64,000 bases of DNA from an actinobacterium SCGC AAA278-O22 (GTDB taxonomy: Bacteria; Actinomycetota; Actinomycetes; Nanopelagicales; Nanopelagicaceae): NCBI GenBank assembly GCA_000372185.1, contig AQUA01000003.1, positions 55,755 to 119,754 on the forward strand, written 5' to 3'. Position 1 is the first letter of the stretch, and every line of letters begins with the position of its first letter. Of this stretch, positions 47,681 through 57,139 are shown one piece after another. The position numbers and the translations under genes are program-made. The notes beneath the pieces were generated by a model that saw only the letters and a program-made list of their open reading frames with translations, did no database searches and had not been told where the DNA came from.

Positions 47681-48088
47681 TTAAGCCTTGAGGTATGTAT
47701 TAAGGAAAGCGCGCTCTTCATCTGACAAGGGACGTGACTTCTTGGTCTCCATCGATACTGCTACTTGCACTGTCTTTACTCGTGCGTGGACAACGCCGTT
47801 ATCACCCAGCACTTCATAGCCCAAAGTGAAAGAAGAGTTACCGATAGATTCAACCCAGAGCGTGACGTCGTAGAAGCGTCCACCTTCATAGATTGGTGCG
47901 ATGAAATCTACTTCTGCGCGAGCAACCACCATCTCAACCAGCGTTGGTCTCTGATTCTGTGACGCATATTGATAGTACGACCACTGAAAACGAGCTTCCT
48001 GAATATATGTCAGGTACTTGGCATTATTGACATGGCCGAAGGCATCAATGTCATCCCAGCGAATAAATTGCTTATTTGTATAAATCAT
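47681..48088 (-). CDS. Acyl-CoA thioesterase, 4HBT hotdog family
   Basis: 135-aa single hotdog domain. The catalytic segment RWDDIDAFGHVNNAKYLTYI carries the Asp of 4-hydroxybenzoyl-CoA thioesterase/YbgC-type enzymes, which hydrolyse acyl-CoA. EVDFIAPIYEGGRFYDVTLW is the central strand pair. The real acyl substrate is not predictable. It overlaps the ettA stop by one base. Confidence 0.92.
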   Translation of the reverse strand: MIYTNKQFIRWDDIDAFGHVNNAKYLTYIQEARFQWSYYQYASQNQRPTLVEMVVARAEVDFIAPIYEGGRFYDVTLWVESIGNSSFTLGYEVLGDNGVVHARVKTVQVAVSMETKKSRPLSDEERAFLNTYLKA

Positions 48089-49755
48089 CAGCGAGTGAGC
48101 TTTCGATAGGTGGCGCGATGAGGACGAGCCGCATCAGCACCCAAACGAGAAATTTTATTCTCTTCATAGGATTCAAAGTTTCCTTCAAACCAGAACCACT
48201 TGGAATCACCCTCATAGGCCAAAATGTGAGTTGCCACGCGATCAAGGAACCAGCGATCGTGAGAGATCACAACAGCGCAACCAGGAAATTCAAGTAAGGC
48301 ATTTTCTAGCGAACCAAGAGTTTCTACATCTAGATCATTCGTTGGCTCATCGAGCAGCAATAGATTTCCACCCTGTTTCAAAGTAAGTGCCAAATTGAGG
48401 CGGTTACGTTCGCCGCCAGAAAGAACTCCTGCAGGTTTCTGTTGATCAGGGCCCTTAAAACCAAATGCTGCAACATATGCACGTGATGGCATTTCAACCT
48501 GTCCGACCTTCATAAAATCAAGGCCATCAGAGACAACTTCAAAAAGTGATTTCTTGGGATCGATGCCACCACGTGACTGATCGACATAAGAAATCTTTAC
48601 CGTCTCACCGATTTTCACCGAACCAGAATCCGGTTCTTCTAATCCAAGAATGGTCTTAAAGAGCGTTGTCTTACCAGCGCCGTTTGGTCCAATCACTCCA
48701 ACAATGCCGTTACGGGGCAAAGTAAATGAGAGATCATCGATTAATACGCGATCGCCGAAACCTTTAACGAGATGTTCGACTTCGACAACAACATTTCCAA
48801 GACGTGGGCCAGGTGGAATCTGAATTTCATCAAAGTCCAACTTACGCATCTTGTCTGCTTCAGCTGCCATCTCTTCATAGCGAGCAAGGCGTGCCTTTGA
48901 TTTTGCTTGTCGACCTTTTGCGTTCTGGCGAACCCAATCGAGTTCTTCAGCCAAACGCTTAGCGCGCTTTGCATCCTTCTGTCCTTCGACCTTGAGGCGT
49001 GCGGCCTTGGTGTCAAGATATGTGGAGTAGTTGCCTTCATAGGGATAGGCACGGCCGCGATCGAGTTCGAGAATCCACTGTGCAACGTTGTCCAAGAAGT
49101 ATCTATCGTGAGTAATCGCTACAACGGTGCCTGGATACTTACTTAAATGTTGTTCGAGCCATAAAACTGATTCAGCATCTAAGTGGTTCGTTGGTTCATC
49201 CAGGAGCAATAGATCAGGAGCTTCCAGCAACAACTTGCAGAGCGCTACGCGGCGCTTTTCTCCACCTGAAAGAACTTTGACATCGGCATCCCCCGGCGGG
49301 CAACGAAGTGCATCCATCGCTTGCTCGAGCTGTGAATCAAGTTCCCATGCATTGCGATGATCGAGCTGTTCTTGCAACTCACCCATTTCAGCTAAGAGCT
49401 TGTCGTAATCGGCATCAGGATTAGCCATCTCTTCAGAGATCTCATTGAAGCGGCGCACCATCTCCATGGTTTCAGCAACGCCTTCTTGCACATTTTCCAG
49501 AACAGTTTTCTCTTCATTTAAATGTGGCTCTTGCAGAAGAATTCCTACTGTGTAACCAGGTGTTAAGTAAGCCTCACCATTAGATGGTTGCTGAAGGCCT
49601 GCCATGATTTGAAGGACTGTTGATTTACCAGCACCGTTGGGACCGACAACACCGATCTTTGCGCCAGGTAAGAACATCAAAGTCACATCATCGAGAATTA
49701 CCTTCTCGCCATGCGCTTTACGCGCCTTCTTCATCGTGTAAATGAACTCAGCCAT
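48088..49755 (-). CDS. ettA: Energy-dependent translational throttle protein EttA (ABC-F)
   Basis: Soluble ABC-F ATPase that binds the ribosomal E site and gates elongation according to ATP level. Two ATPase cassettes: Walker A GPNGAGKST and GPNGAGKTT; signatures LSGGEKRRVAL and LSGGERNRLNL; Walker B LLLLDEPTNHLD and LLLLDEPTNDLD. The arm and linker (RAKRLAEELDWVRQNAKGRQ) match EttA. No membrane domain. 555 aa is standard. The ATG is eight bases after TAGAGT. Confidence 0.95.
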   Translation of the reverse strand: MAEFIYTMKKARKAHGEKVILDDVTLMFLPGAKIGVVGPNGAGKSTVLQIMAGLQQPSNGEAYLTPGYTVGILLQEPHLNEEKTVLENVQEGVAETMEMVRRFNEISEEMANPDADYDKLLAEMGELQEQLDHRNAWELDSQLEQAMDALRCPPGDADVKVLSGGEKRRVALCKLLLEAPDLLLLDEPTNHLDAESVLWLEQHLSKYPGTVVAITHDRYFLDNVAQWILELDRGRAYPYEGNYSTYLDTKAARLKVEGQKDAKRAKRLAEELDWVRQNAKGRQAKSKARLARYEEMAAEADKMRKLDFDEIQIPPGPRLGNVVVEVEHLVKGFGDRVLIDDLSFTLPRNGIVGVIGPNGAGKTTLFKTILGLEEPDSGSVKIGETVKISYVDQSRGGIDPKKSLFEVVSDGLDFMKVGQVEMPSRAYVAAFGFKGPDQQKPAGVLSGGERNRLNLALTLKQGGNLLLLDEPTNDLDVETLGSLENALLEFPGCAVVISHDRWFLDRVATHILAYEGDSKWFWFEGNFESYEENKISRLGADAARPHRATYRKLTR

Positions 49756-49763
49756 AAGGCGAG

Positions 49764-49769
49764 ACTCTA
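49764..49769 (-). promoter_or_regulatory. -10 box of ettA
   Basis: TAGAGT eight bases before the ettA ATG; no Shine-Dalgarno. Confidence 0.45.
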
Positions 49770-49820
49770 CCCGTCAATGCTTCGGTAGACTTACTCCGCA
49801 ATCGCAGAGATTGCTCACAC

Positions 49821-49894
49821 GTGCCCGTAGCTCAGTCGGATAGAGCAACCGCCTTCTAAGCGGTAGGTCGCTGGTTCGATTCCAGCCGGGCACA
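49821..49894 (+). tRNA. tRNA-Arg (UCU)
   Basis: Acceptor GTGCCCG/CGGGCAC; anticodon stem ACCGC/GCGGT with loop CTTCTAA gives anticodon TCT (reads AGA). T-arm GCTGG-TTCGATT-CCAGC. CCA is not encoded. Confidence 0.95.
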
Positions 49895-49926
49895 CACCGC
49901 TTCTCACAACACTTCCTATGGAAAGC

Positions 49927-49963
49927 AAAGAACCCCAGACCGTTTCTGGCCCGGGGTTCTTTT
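49927..49963. terminator. Bidirectional terminator between tRNA-Arg and pstS
   Basis: GAACCCC/GGGGTTC outer stem with a CAGA/TCTG inner stem, flanked by AAAG on the left and CTTTTA on the right. It serves both converging transcripts. Confidence 0.85.
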
Positions 49964-49988
49964 ACCTTAGAGAAAGTAGCTAGATGCG

Positions 49989-51134
49989 TTATGCAATCTT
50001 TGCTGTGAGAGAAAGGATTGCCTTACCAAGACCTGAAGTCTTAGTGATTGGAATCATTCCTTCTGTTGTGACCTTTGTTGAGCATTCAAATGCCATGTAT
50101 TCAACCTGGCGCTTTACTGCTGCTGCAAGATCTGCCTTGCCGTAGTTTGACTTAACCATTGCATATGTACCCGCTGTGAATGGGTAAGCATCTGCATCAG
50201 TTGTCTTGTAGTTCCATGAGATAAGACCTGTTGCTGCATCGAGTGTTGATACTGCGAACATAGCCTGTGCTCCTGCTACATCTGGTGAAACAGTCTTTCC
50301 AGCGTTATTGATAACAACTGCAGCCTTAAGAGCTGGGTTAGCTGTGATGAAGCCTGTTTCGATGTAAGCGATTGAGTACTTAGTACGAGCTGCAAGTGCT
50401 GCAACGCCGTCTGAGCCTGAAGCAGCCTGGAACTGTGCTGGGAACTTTGTTACATCTGTTGGGTTAGATGATACGAATGAGTCGTTTCCGGCCTTTGTCC
50501 ATACTGTTGGCGCTACACCAGCAAGTGCTGATGTGAAGTTATTTGTTGTACCTGATGTTGAACCACGGTATATAACAGTGATTGGCTTATCAGGCATTGT
50601 GAATGGAATTGTAAGTGTGCGGTAGTGATCGACTACTGGAGCACCCTTAGCATCAAGAACGTTCTTACCGTTCTGTTGCTTGTAAACAGGGATTGAGCGA
50701 ACGCGCTGTGCATCTGCAACGATTGCTGGATCATTCCAACGTGAAATCTTACCTGTGAAGATCTTTGCAAGAGTATCAACTGAAAGCTGAAGCTGCTTGT
50801 TTGAAGAGTTGTTCAAGTTGTATGCGATACCGATTGGCCATACAGCTGCTGGGATATGGAAAACGCCAGCTGGTGCTGTTGTGTTAGCTGAGTCAGAGAA
50901 CGCCATATCTTTTGTACCAGCGTTGATCGCTGTCTTACCAGTACCTGAACCGCCACCTGCATGTGAAAGTGTGTCCTTAGTATCTGCCTGGTAATTTGTC
51001 TTGCACTTCTCGAGGAATGTTGAAACAGATGTAGCACCTGCTGATGTGAGGTCATATGCAACAGCTGATGGAGCAATAGCTACCACTGCTGCAGTAGCAA
51101 GAATTGCCACCTTTGAAATTGAAGGAATACGCAT
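49989..51134 (-). CDS. pstS: Phosphate-binding protein PstS
   Basis: Extracytoplasmic phosphate receptor of the PstSCAB transporter. Signal peptide residues 1-26 (ATAAVVAIAPSAVA-YD) with type I cleavage; no lipobox cysteine. Phosphate-binding loops are visible: TSAGATSVSTFLEK, HAGGGSGTGKTAI and VIYRGSTSGTTNNFTSAL. 381 aa. It is the last gene of pstC-pstA-pstB-pstS and has its own PHO box 70-100 bases upstream, so it can be made in excess of the channel. Unusual: actinobacterial PstS is normally a lipoprotein. Confidence 0.94.
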   Translation of the reverse strand: MRIPSISKVAILATAAVVAIAPSAVAYDLTSAGATSVSTFLEKCKTNYQADTKDTLSHAGGGSGTGKTAINAGTKDMAFSDSANTTAPAGVFHIPAAVWPIGIAYNLNNSSNKQLQLSVDTLAKIFTGKISRWNDPAIVADAQRVRSIPVYKQQNGKNVLDAKGAPVVDHYRTLTIPFTMPDKPITVIYRGSTSGTTNNFTSALAGVAPTVWTKAGNDSFVSSNPTDVTKFPAQFQAASGSDGVAALAARTKYSIAYIETGFITANPALKAAVVINNAGKTVSPDVAGAQAMFAVSTLDAATGLISWNYKTTDADAYPFTAGTYAMVKSNYGKADLAAAVKRQVEYMAFECSTKVTTEGMIPITKTSGLGKAILSLTAKIA

Positions 51135-51206
51135 TGTCTGCCTTTCGTAGTTTTTGAACGCGTTCGTGGACGAACATTCTCCGAAAGAGTTAACCTAAAG
51201 GGGCAC

Positions 51207-51239
51207 TCAAGGTAAACAGTCAGTAAACACTGGGTGAAG
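51207..51239 (-). promoter_or_regulatory. PHO box (PhoP site) upstream of pstS
   Basis: Three 11-bp direct repeats on the minus strand: CTTCACCCAGT, GTTTACTGACT, GTTTACCTTGA. This is the actinobacterial PhoP box pattern (GTTCACC-type units every 11 bp). Distance to the pstS ATG (~73 bases) leaves room for a promoter downstream. Confidence 0.8.
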
Positions 51240-51248
51240 GGTTGGCTA

Positions 51249-52103
51249 CTACCCGAATCGACCTGTGACGTAATTTTCAGTGCGCTCATCGCGTGGGCGA
51301 GAGAAGATCTCATTGGTTGGCCCTACTTCAATCATCTGTCCTGGGCCACCGTCTGAGAGGAAGAAGGCTGTGTAGTCAGAGACGCGAGCAGCCTGCTGCA
51401 TATTGTGGGTAACGATGACGATAGTCATCGACTTTGAGAGCTGCGAGATTGTCTCTTCAATACGAAGAGTTGATCCTGGATCTAGCGCTGAACATGGCTC
51501 ATCCATCAGCAAGACCTTTGGCTTCACAGCGAGTGCGCGAGCGATGCAGAGGCGCTGCTGCTGACCACCTGAGAGGCCTCCTGCGTGTGCACTAAGGCGG
51601 TCTTTAACTTCAGTCCACAGACCTGCGCGAGTAAGGCACTCCTCCAAGAGGTCTTCATTGTTCTCAACTTTAAGCTGTGCAAGTTTGATTCCAGACAATA
51701 CGTTCTCGCCAATAGTCATCGATGGGAATGGGTTTGGCTTCTGAAAGACCATACCGATTTGAAGACGGATTTTTGTAACGTCGATTCCTGGCTCATAGAT
51801 ATCTTTTCCATCAAGGAGAACCTGACCGGCCATTGATGTGCGAGGAATAAATTCGTGCATACGGTTGAGTGTGCGAATAAATGTTGACTTGCCGCAACCT
51901 GATGGACCAATCAGAGCTGTGACAGTACCTGCTGAGAAGTCGAGTGAGACATCTTCGAGAGCATGGTGCTTATCGAACCAGGCGTGGACTCCGCGAGCCT
52001 CAAGACCAGTGCCGAGAGGTGATGTGCCAGCAACCTTTGCCTCAGCGCGCTTTGCAGCGACATCTGATAGCGATGAAGGTGTGGTGTTCTGGTTTTCGCT
52101 CAT
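51249..52103 (-). CDS. pstB: Phosphate ABC transporter ATPase PstB
   Basis: Cytoplasmic ATPase of the high-affinity phosphate importer. Walker [10 protein letters not shown], signature [15 protein letters not shown], Walker [17 protein letters not shown] and the H-loop [15 protein letters not shown]; the [20 protein letters not shown] region is PstB-specific. The start is uncertain: MSENQNTTP (52103, weak GGA site) is used here; MDKSSQITQ at 52142 is possible, while a longer frame to 52241 overlaps pstA and is rejected. From 52103 it is 284 aa. Confidence 0.93.
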   Translation of the reverse strand: MSENQNTTPSSLSDVAAKRAEAKVAGTSPLGTGLEARGVHAWFDKHHALEDVSLDFSAGTVTALIGPSGCGKSTFIRTLNRMHEFIPRTSMAGQVLLDGKDIYEPGIDVTKIRLQIGMVFQKPNPFPSMTIGENVLSGIKLAQLKVENNEDLLEECLTRAGLWTEVKDRLSAHAGGLSGGQQQRLCIARALAVKPKVLLMDEPCSALDPGSTLRIEETISQLSKSMTIVIVTHNMQQAARVSDYTAFFLSDGGPGQMIEVGPTNEIFSRPRDERTENYVTGRFG

Positions 52104-52153
52104 GAGAGTTCCATTCTGAGTTATTTGGCTCGACTTGTCCATTAATTTCTTGA

Positions 52154-53212
52154 CTATCTCTTTGGTTGTTTCGATCCGAAGGCACGGGCCGCCACAAACA
52201 TGATGAGAACAACGATGAGTAGAACGAGGATCGCTGACCACGCTCGTTGAATCGACTCAGGTGTTCCACCCATCAATCCAGCCCATACAACGGTTGGGAT
52301 AGTCCCGCTATCGCCCTTGAATGGGTTGAAATTGTAAGAGTCAAAGACACCCACCGTGAAGAGCAGTGGCGCTGTCTCTCCCGCAATACGTGCCACACCA
52401 AGAATTGTTGCCGTAATCAATCCGCTGCGAGCTGCAGGAACTACGACGAGAGCGACGGTCTTCCATTGGGTTGCACCCATCGCAAGGCCAGCTTCACGAA
52501 GATCGCTAGGAACCAAGTTCAATACTTCTTGTGCTGTACGAGTAACAGTTGGAACCATAAGAATGGTCAGCGCTAAGCCACCCAGGAAGGTCGATGAACG
52601 AAGAGGTGTGTTAAGAATAATTGCTGCATAGATAAAGAGGCCTGCAACAACAGATGGAACACCTGACATCGCCTGCACCAAGAATTGAATGAGTCCTGCT
52701 GCTCTTCCCTTAATTTCGGTTAAGTAAAGCGCGGTGAGGATTCCCATTGGGACAGAGAAGATGATTGCAATAACAATCAAGATCACAGTTCCAAGAATTG
52801 CGTGGAGAATTCCACCCTTACCGATGGGATCAAAGAGAGATGCCTCGCGCATATTTTGAGTAACGAATGCAAGGTTGATTCCCTTAACGCCATTTGAGAT
52901 GGTCGCCCAGAGAATGGAGAAGACGGCCATAGAGACTATGACTCCACCAAAGAGAGTTACCTTGGCGGCTAGTGAATCCTTAACGCCCTTAGAGCCAGAT
53001 TTGCTCACTACAAAGAGTGAATCAATGATGAACCACGTGATGAAGAAGAGGAAGAAGTAGGCAAGCTTGCCCTTCATCGGTGTTACGGCGACGATAGTCA
53101 AAGTTGCAAGGATTGAGAGTGCGACGGAGAGAGCAGTCAGTGCTCGATCACGCGGAGTTGCCGCCCATGGGCGAGTTGGTGCTACAGATGGCTTCTGCGA
53201 AATAGTTGACAT
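52154..53212 (-). CDS. pstA: Phosphate ABC transporter permease PstA
   Basis: Inner-membrane permease subunit. After a cytoplasmic N-terminus, six membrane segments with the binding-protein-dependent transport loop [20 protein letters not shown] (EAA motif) that contacts PstB. 352 aa, slightly long because of an extended N-terminal region with two extra hydrophobic stretches. One base separates it from pstC. Confidence 0.93.
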   Translation of the reverse strand: MSTISQKPSVAPTRPWAATPRDRALTALSVALSILATLTIVAVTPMKGKLAYFFLFFITWFIIDSLFVVSKSGSKGVKDSLAAKVTLFGGVIVSMAVFSILWATISNGVKGINLAFVTQNMREASLFDPIGKGGILHAILGTVILIVIAIIFSVPMGILTALYLTEIKGRAAGLIQFLVQAMSGVPSVVAGLFIYAAIILNTPLRSSTFLGGLALTILMVPTVTRTAQEVLNLVPSDLREAGLAMGATQWKTVALVVVPAARSGLITATILGVARIAGETAPLLFTVGVFDSYNFNPFKGDSGTIPTVVWAGLMGGTPESIQRAWSAILVLLIVVLIMFVAARAFGSKQPKR

Positions 53213-53213
53213 A

Positions 53214-54200
53214 TTAGCGACCTGACTTCACAGCGCGTGTGACTACAAAGTTTGCGAAGAAGTTCACAATCAGCGTGAGAATAAAGAGGACGAGTCCTGC
53301 TGCCATGAGCGCACTGATTTCAGTCTTGCCCGCTTCTCCCCACTTCTGAATAATCATCGAAGCGACGTTTCCGCCTTGCGTGAAGAGAATTTGGAAGTTG
53401 GTACGAAAGACAATATTGAGTACTGAATACACCGCAACTGTTTCACCGAAAGCACGGCCAAGGCCCAACATCGAACCACCGACAACACCACCCGCACCGA
53501 AGGGAAGCACGACAGCACGGATCATTCCCCACTTTGTAGCACCTAGTGCATATGCAGCCTGGATACGATCCAGTGGGGTTTGTGAAAATACTTCACGTGA
53601 GACAGATGTGATGATAGGAATAATCATTACTGAGAGCACAATGCCTGCAATAAATGGTGAGCGTGAATAGACACCTTGTGGAACATCAAAGATATAAATC
53701 CATCCGAGCCACTTTTGAATCAACTTCGCCCAATATTCAGCCATCGGCATCAAGACAAAGAATCCCCACAAGCCATAAAGGATTGATGGGAAGGCAGCCA
53801 TTAAGTCAACGATGGTCACAAGAACCTTCTTCACACGCTCTGGCGCGTAGAAGGTGAGGAAGAGCGCTGTGAGAACTGACAGTGGAACAGCGATTACAAG
53901 GGCTACAAAGGAGATGACAACAGTTCCAATGAGCATTGCTTGCAAACCAAAGACAGCTACCTCTTTACCCGCTTCATCTTGTGTAACAGACCATTCGAAG
54001 TGAGTAATAAATCCAAGTCCTTGCTCCTTAAAAGTTGTAAAACCTTTAAGGAGAAGAAAGATTGCAATGAGAGAGAGAATCAGGAGTGCAGAGAAGCTAA
54101 ATGCAGTGACGATGCCGCGGAATATTTGATCCGATACGCGTGGCTTGGTCGTGATTTTGCGAGCCGCCGGGATCACCTTCGCGGGTGTATCGATAGACAT
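53214..54200 (-). CDS. pstC: Phosphate ABC transporter permease PstC
   Basis: Permease partner of PstA. Six membrane segments; EAA-type loop IQAAYALGATKWGMIRAVVL (after RE-VFSQTPLDR). The start at MSIDTPAKVIP (54200) has AAGGA seven bases upstream; a longer frame to 54551 would run through the PHO box and into orn and is rejected. 328 aa. First gene of the pst operon; phoU is not adjacent. Confidence 0.94.
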   Translation of the reverse strand: MSIDTPAKVIPAARKITTKPRVSDQIFRGIVTAFSFSALLILSLIAIFLLLKGFTTFKEQGLGFITHFEWSVTQDEAGKEVAVFGLQAMLIGTVVISFVALVIAVPLSVLTALFLTFYAPERVKKVLVTIVDLMAAFPSILYGLWGFFVLMPMAEYWAKLIQKWLGWIYIFDVPQGVYSRSPFIAGIVLSVMIIPIITSVSREVFSQTPLDRIQAAYALGATKWGMIRAVVLPFGAGGVVGGSMLGLGRAFGETVAVYSVLNIVFRTNFQILFTQGGNVASMIIQKWGEAGKTEISALMAAGLVLFILTLIVNFFANFVVTRAVKSGR

Positions 54201-54239
54201 GTGGGCATCCTTCATCCAACCCGTGTAAAAGAGAAGTCC

Positions 54240-54272
54240 TGAATATGAACAGAAGGTGAACGAATCTTGAAT
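54240..54272 (-). promoter_or_regulatory. PHO box (PhoP site) upstream of pstC
   Basis: Three 11-bp repeats on the minus strand: ATTCAAGATTC, GTTCACCTTCT, GTTCATATTCA, matching the pattern before pstS. It lies 40 bases before the pstC ATG and overlaps the 5' side of the orn promoter region. Confidence 0.8.
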
Positions 54273-54296
54273 TATCGCCCTTGTGCTCCTAGCCCC

Positions 54297-54302
54297 TACC
54301 CT
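54297..54302 (+). promoter_or_regulatory. -10 box of orn (leaderless)
   Basis: TACCCT seven bases before the orn ATG; no Shine-Dalgarno. Confidence 0.5.
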
Positions 54303-54309
54303 AAAGCCC

Positions 54310-54894
54310 ATGACTGCCGCGCTGCCACACCTGATTTGGATTGATTGCGAAATGACAGGGCTCGATCTCACAACCGATGCCCTCGTTGAAATCGCAGTAC
54401 TCGTTACCGACTCAGAATTAAATGTTATCGGTGAAGGTGTTGATGTTGTCATCCATGCAACCGAAGGACAGCTTGCATCGATGAATGATCTTGTCCGCGA
54501 GATGCATTCTGCATCAGGGTTGATTACCGAGATTCCCAAGGGAATTTCCATGGCGAGCGCCGAAGAGCAGATACTTACCTATCTGCAATCTGCAGGAACT
54601 GAACCAGGTAAATCTCCTCTTGCTGGCAATTCAGTTTCAGTCGATCGCAACTTCATCGCGCGCGATATGCAGAAATTACATGAGTACCTTCACTACCGAA
54701 CCATCGATGTCTCATCGATTAAAGAGCTAGCCCGTCGCTGGTATCCCAAGACCTACTTTGCTGCCCCTGCCAAGACTGGCAACCACCGCGCACTCGGAGA
54801 TATTCAAGATTCCATCGCTGAATTGGCCTATTACCGAGCGGCACTCTTCATCAATAGCGATAACAATTCGACCACTACAGAGTCGAACGGGTAA
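54310..54894 (+). CDS. orn: Oligoribonuclease
   Basis: DEDDh 3'-5' exonuclease that degrades 2-5 nt RNAs to mononucleotides, essential in many bacteria. Catalytic residues D12 and E14 (WIDCEMTGLD), D112 (VSVDRNF), H159 and D164 (KTGNHRALGDIQD). 194 aa. The start at MTAALPHLIW is chosen over the ATG at 54283 because the family begins just before WIDCEMTG and the -10 box fits. It is divergent from pstC. Confidence 0.95.
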   Translation: MTAALPHLIWIDCEMTGLDLTTDALVEIAVLVTDSELNVIGEGVDVVIHATEGQLASMNDLVREMHSASGLITEIPKGISMASAEEQILTYLQSAGTEPGKSPLAGNSVSVDRNFIARDMQKLHEYLHYRTIDVSSIKELARRWYPKTYFAAPAKTGNHRALGDIQDSIAELAYYRAALFINSDNNSTTTESNG

Positions 54895-54915
54895 AGTAAC
54901 CCCTGCACAGCACAT

Positions 54916-54992
54916 GGTGGGCGTAGCTCAGCTGGTAGAGCACTCGGTTGTGGTCCGAGATGTCGCGGGTTCGAGCCCCGTCGTTCACCCCA
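54916..54992 (+). tRNA. tRNA-His (GUG)
   Basis: Acceptor GTGGGCG/CGTTCAC with G-U pairs plus an encoded G-1 opposite C73, the tRNA-His identity element. Anticodon stem CTCGG/CCGAG with loop TTGTGGT gives GTG. CCA is encoded. Confidence 0.94.
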
Positions 54993-55026
54993 AGTTTTAC
55001 TTCTAATCTATAGAGAGTCGGTTCAT

Positions 55027-55512
55027 ATGATCTTCGACGTTGTTGTTGAAATCCCAGCGGGCTCACGCAATAAGTACGAGATCAATCACGATACTCACGA
55101 AGTACGCCTCGACCGCATGCTCTTTACAGCAACTCGCTTCCCTCACGACTACGGCTTCGTCAAGAACACTCTTTCTAATGATGGTGATCCACTCGATGCG
55201 CTGATTATGTTGGATGAACCCACATTTCCTGGCTGCGTAGTTTCCTGCCGCGTTATCGGAATGTTCCGCATGACCGATGAAAAAGGTGGCGACGACAAGC
55301 TTCTCTGTGTTGCAGCTGGTGATATCCGCAAGAACAATCTCAAAGATTTAGCTGACGTTCCATCGTATGAACTCGATGAAATTAAGCACTTCTTCGAGGT
55401 CTATAAGACACTGGAGCCAGGTAAGGAAGTTCACGGCGGAGACTGGGTTGGCCACGATGAAGCCGAAAAAGAAATCCACGCATCCTATGCACGATATAAG
55501 GAGACTCATTAA
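55027..55512 (+). CDS. ppa: Inorganic pyrophosphatase
   Basis: Family I soluble pyrophosphatase. The Mg-binding signature DGDPLDALIML is present, with DYGFVKNTLSNDGDP and RIGMFRMTDEKGGDDK as family segments; 161 aa. First gene of a tight ppa-amt-glnK-SHMT-like run. No strong Shine-Dalgarno; TCTATA lies 14 bases before the ATG. Confidence 0.95.
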   Translation: MIFDVVVEIPAGSRNKYEINHDTHEVRLDRMLFTATRFPHDYGFVKNTLSNDGDPLDALIMLDEPTFPGCVVSCRVIGMFRMTDEKGGDDKLLCVAAGDIRKNNLKDLADVPSYELDEIKHFFEVYKTLEPGKEVHGGDWVGHDEAEKEIHASYARYKETH

Positions 55513-55514
55513 GA

Positions 55515-56783
55515 ATGCAGGCAATCAATAGCGGCGATACCGCCTGGGTTTTAGCAAGTGGTGCACTCGTTCTCTTTATGACTCCAGGCCTTGCCGTCTT
55601 CTACGGCGGAATGGTTCGCGCAAAGTCAGTACTCAATATGATGATGATGTCATTTGCTGCAATGGGCGTCACCACCATCATCTGGGTTCTCTACGGTTAC
55701 TCACTCGCTTTCGGAAAATCTCACGGCGGCCTGATTGGTGGCTTTGATCATCTCGGACTTGCTGCAACTCTGGATCAAGTCACTGGCCCTGAAGGTCACC
55801 AAATTCCTGTTCTTGCCTTTGCCATGTTCCAACTCACCTTCGCCATCATCACAGTGGCACTTCTTTCAGGTGCAATTGCAGACCGCGCTAAGTACGGATC
55901 ATGGGTTGTCTTTGTCGCAGTCTGGATCACTCTCGTCTACATTCCTGTTGCACACTGGGCATTTGCTGCACAGAACGGTGAAGGTGGATGGATGATCGAC
56001 AAACTCAAGGCGCTCGACTTCGCTGGCGGAACTGTCGTTGAAATTAATTCAGGTGCTGCTGCCCTTGCACTCGCACTCGTTCTCGGAAAGCGCGATGGAT
56101 TTAAGCGCGACCCAATGCGCCCACACAATATGCCGCTGGTACTACTCGGCGCTGGAATGCTCTGGTTTGGTTGGTTTGGATTTAACGCAGGTTCTGCTCT
56201 TTCTGCAGGATCATTAGCTGCAACTGCAATGATCAATACTCAAATCGCAACAGCTGCTGCTGCTATGACATGGGTTGCCTTCGAAAAGAAGCGCGATGGC
56301 AAAGCAACAACTCTAGGTGTTGCATCAGGAGCCATTGCCGGCGCTGTTGCCATCACCCCTGCCTGCGGATTTCTCAATCCACTTGGCGCACTGATTCTCG
56401 GACTCCTTGCCGGTATTGCATCTGCGTGGGCAGTCACTCGCAAATATAAATTTGGTTATGACGATTCACTCGATGTCGTCGGTGTTCACGGTGTGGGTGG
56501 AATCCTCGGAATGCTCGCCATTGGACTCCTTGCCACCATCACAGCAAATGAAGCTGGTGCTAACGGACTCTTCTTCCATGGAGGAACAACACAACTGAAC
56601 CGCCAAGTCATCGCTCTTGTCGTTGTTGCACTCTTCTCATTCGCAGCAACTTGGCTGATTGCAACCACAATTCAAAAGACCATCGGCTTCCGCGTTTACC
56701 GCGATGACGAGCTCACTGGTTTGGATACGACATTCCACGCAGAATCTGCCTATGACATCACCGGAAATTCAAACCGCTACTAA
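55515..56783 (+). CDS. amt: Ammonium transporter
   Basis: Trimeric Amt/Rh channel for ammonium uptake. Eleven membrane segments; FYGGMVRAKSVLNMMMMSFA and the Amt signature DFAGGTVVEINSGAAALALA are clear, and the pore twin-His positions lie in the TM5/TM10 segments (...VVGVHGVGGILGML). 422 aa. It starts 2 bp after ppa and is followed by PII, the usual amt-glnK pairing in which PII plugs the pore when nitrogen is plentiful. Confidence 0.95.
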   Translation: MQAINSGDTAWVLASGALVLFMTPGLAVFYGGMVRAKSVLNMMMMSFAAMGVTTIIWVLYGYSLAFGKSHGGLIGGFDHLGLAATLDQVTGPEGHQIPVLAFAMFQLTFAIITVALLSGAIADRAKYGSWVVFVAVWITLVYIPVAHWAFAAQNGEGGWMIDKLKALDFAGGTVVEINSGAAALALALVLGKRDGFKRDPMRPHNMPLVLLGAGMLWFGWFGFNAGSALSAGSLAATAMINTQIATAAAAMTWVAFEKKRDGKATTLGVASGAIAGAVAITPACGFLNPLGALILGLLAGIASAWAVTRKYKFGYDDSLDVVGVHGVGGILGMLAIGLLATITANEAGANGLFFHGGTTQLNRQVIALVVVALFSFAATWLIATTIQKTIGFRVYRDDELTGLDTTFHAESAYDITGNSNRY

Positions 56784-57131
<348 letters not shown>

Positions 57132-57139
57132 TAAAGTGT

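Noticed and set aside
52143..52241. N-terminal extension of pstB into pstA
   Set aside because: It lies inside pstA and adds residues not found in PstB.
54201..54551. N-terminal extension of pstC of 117 residues
   Set aside because: It runs through the PHO box and the orn coding region; the ATG at 54200 has a good Shine-Dalgarno.
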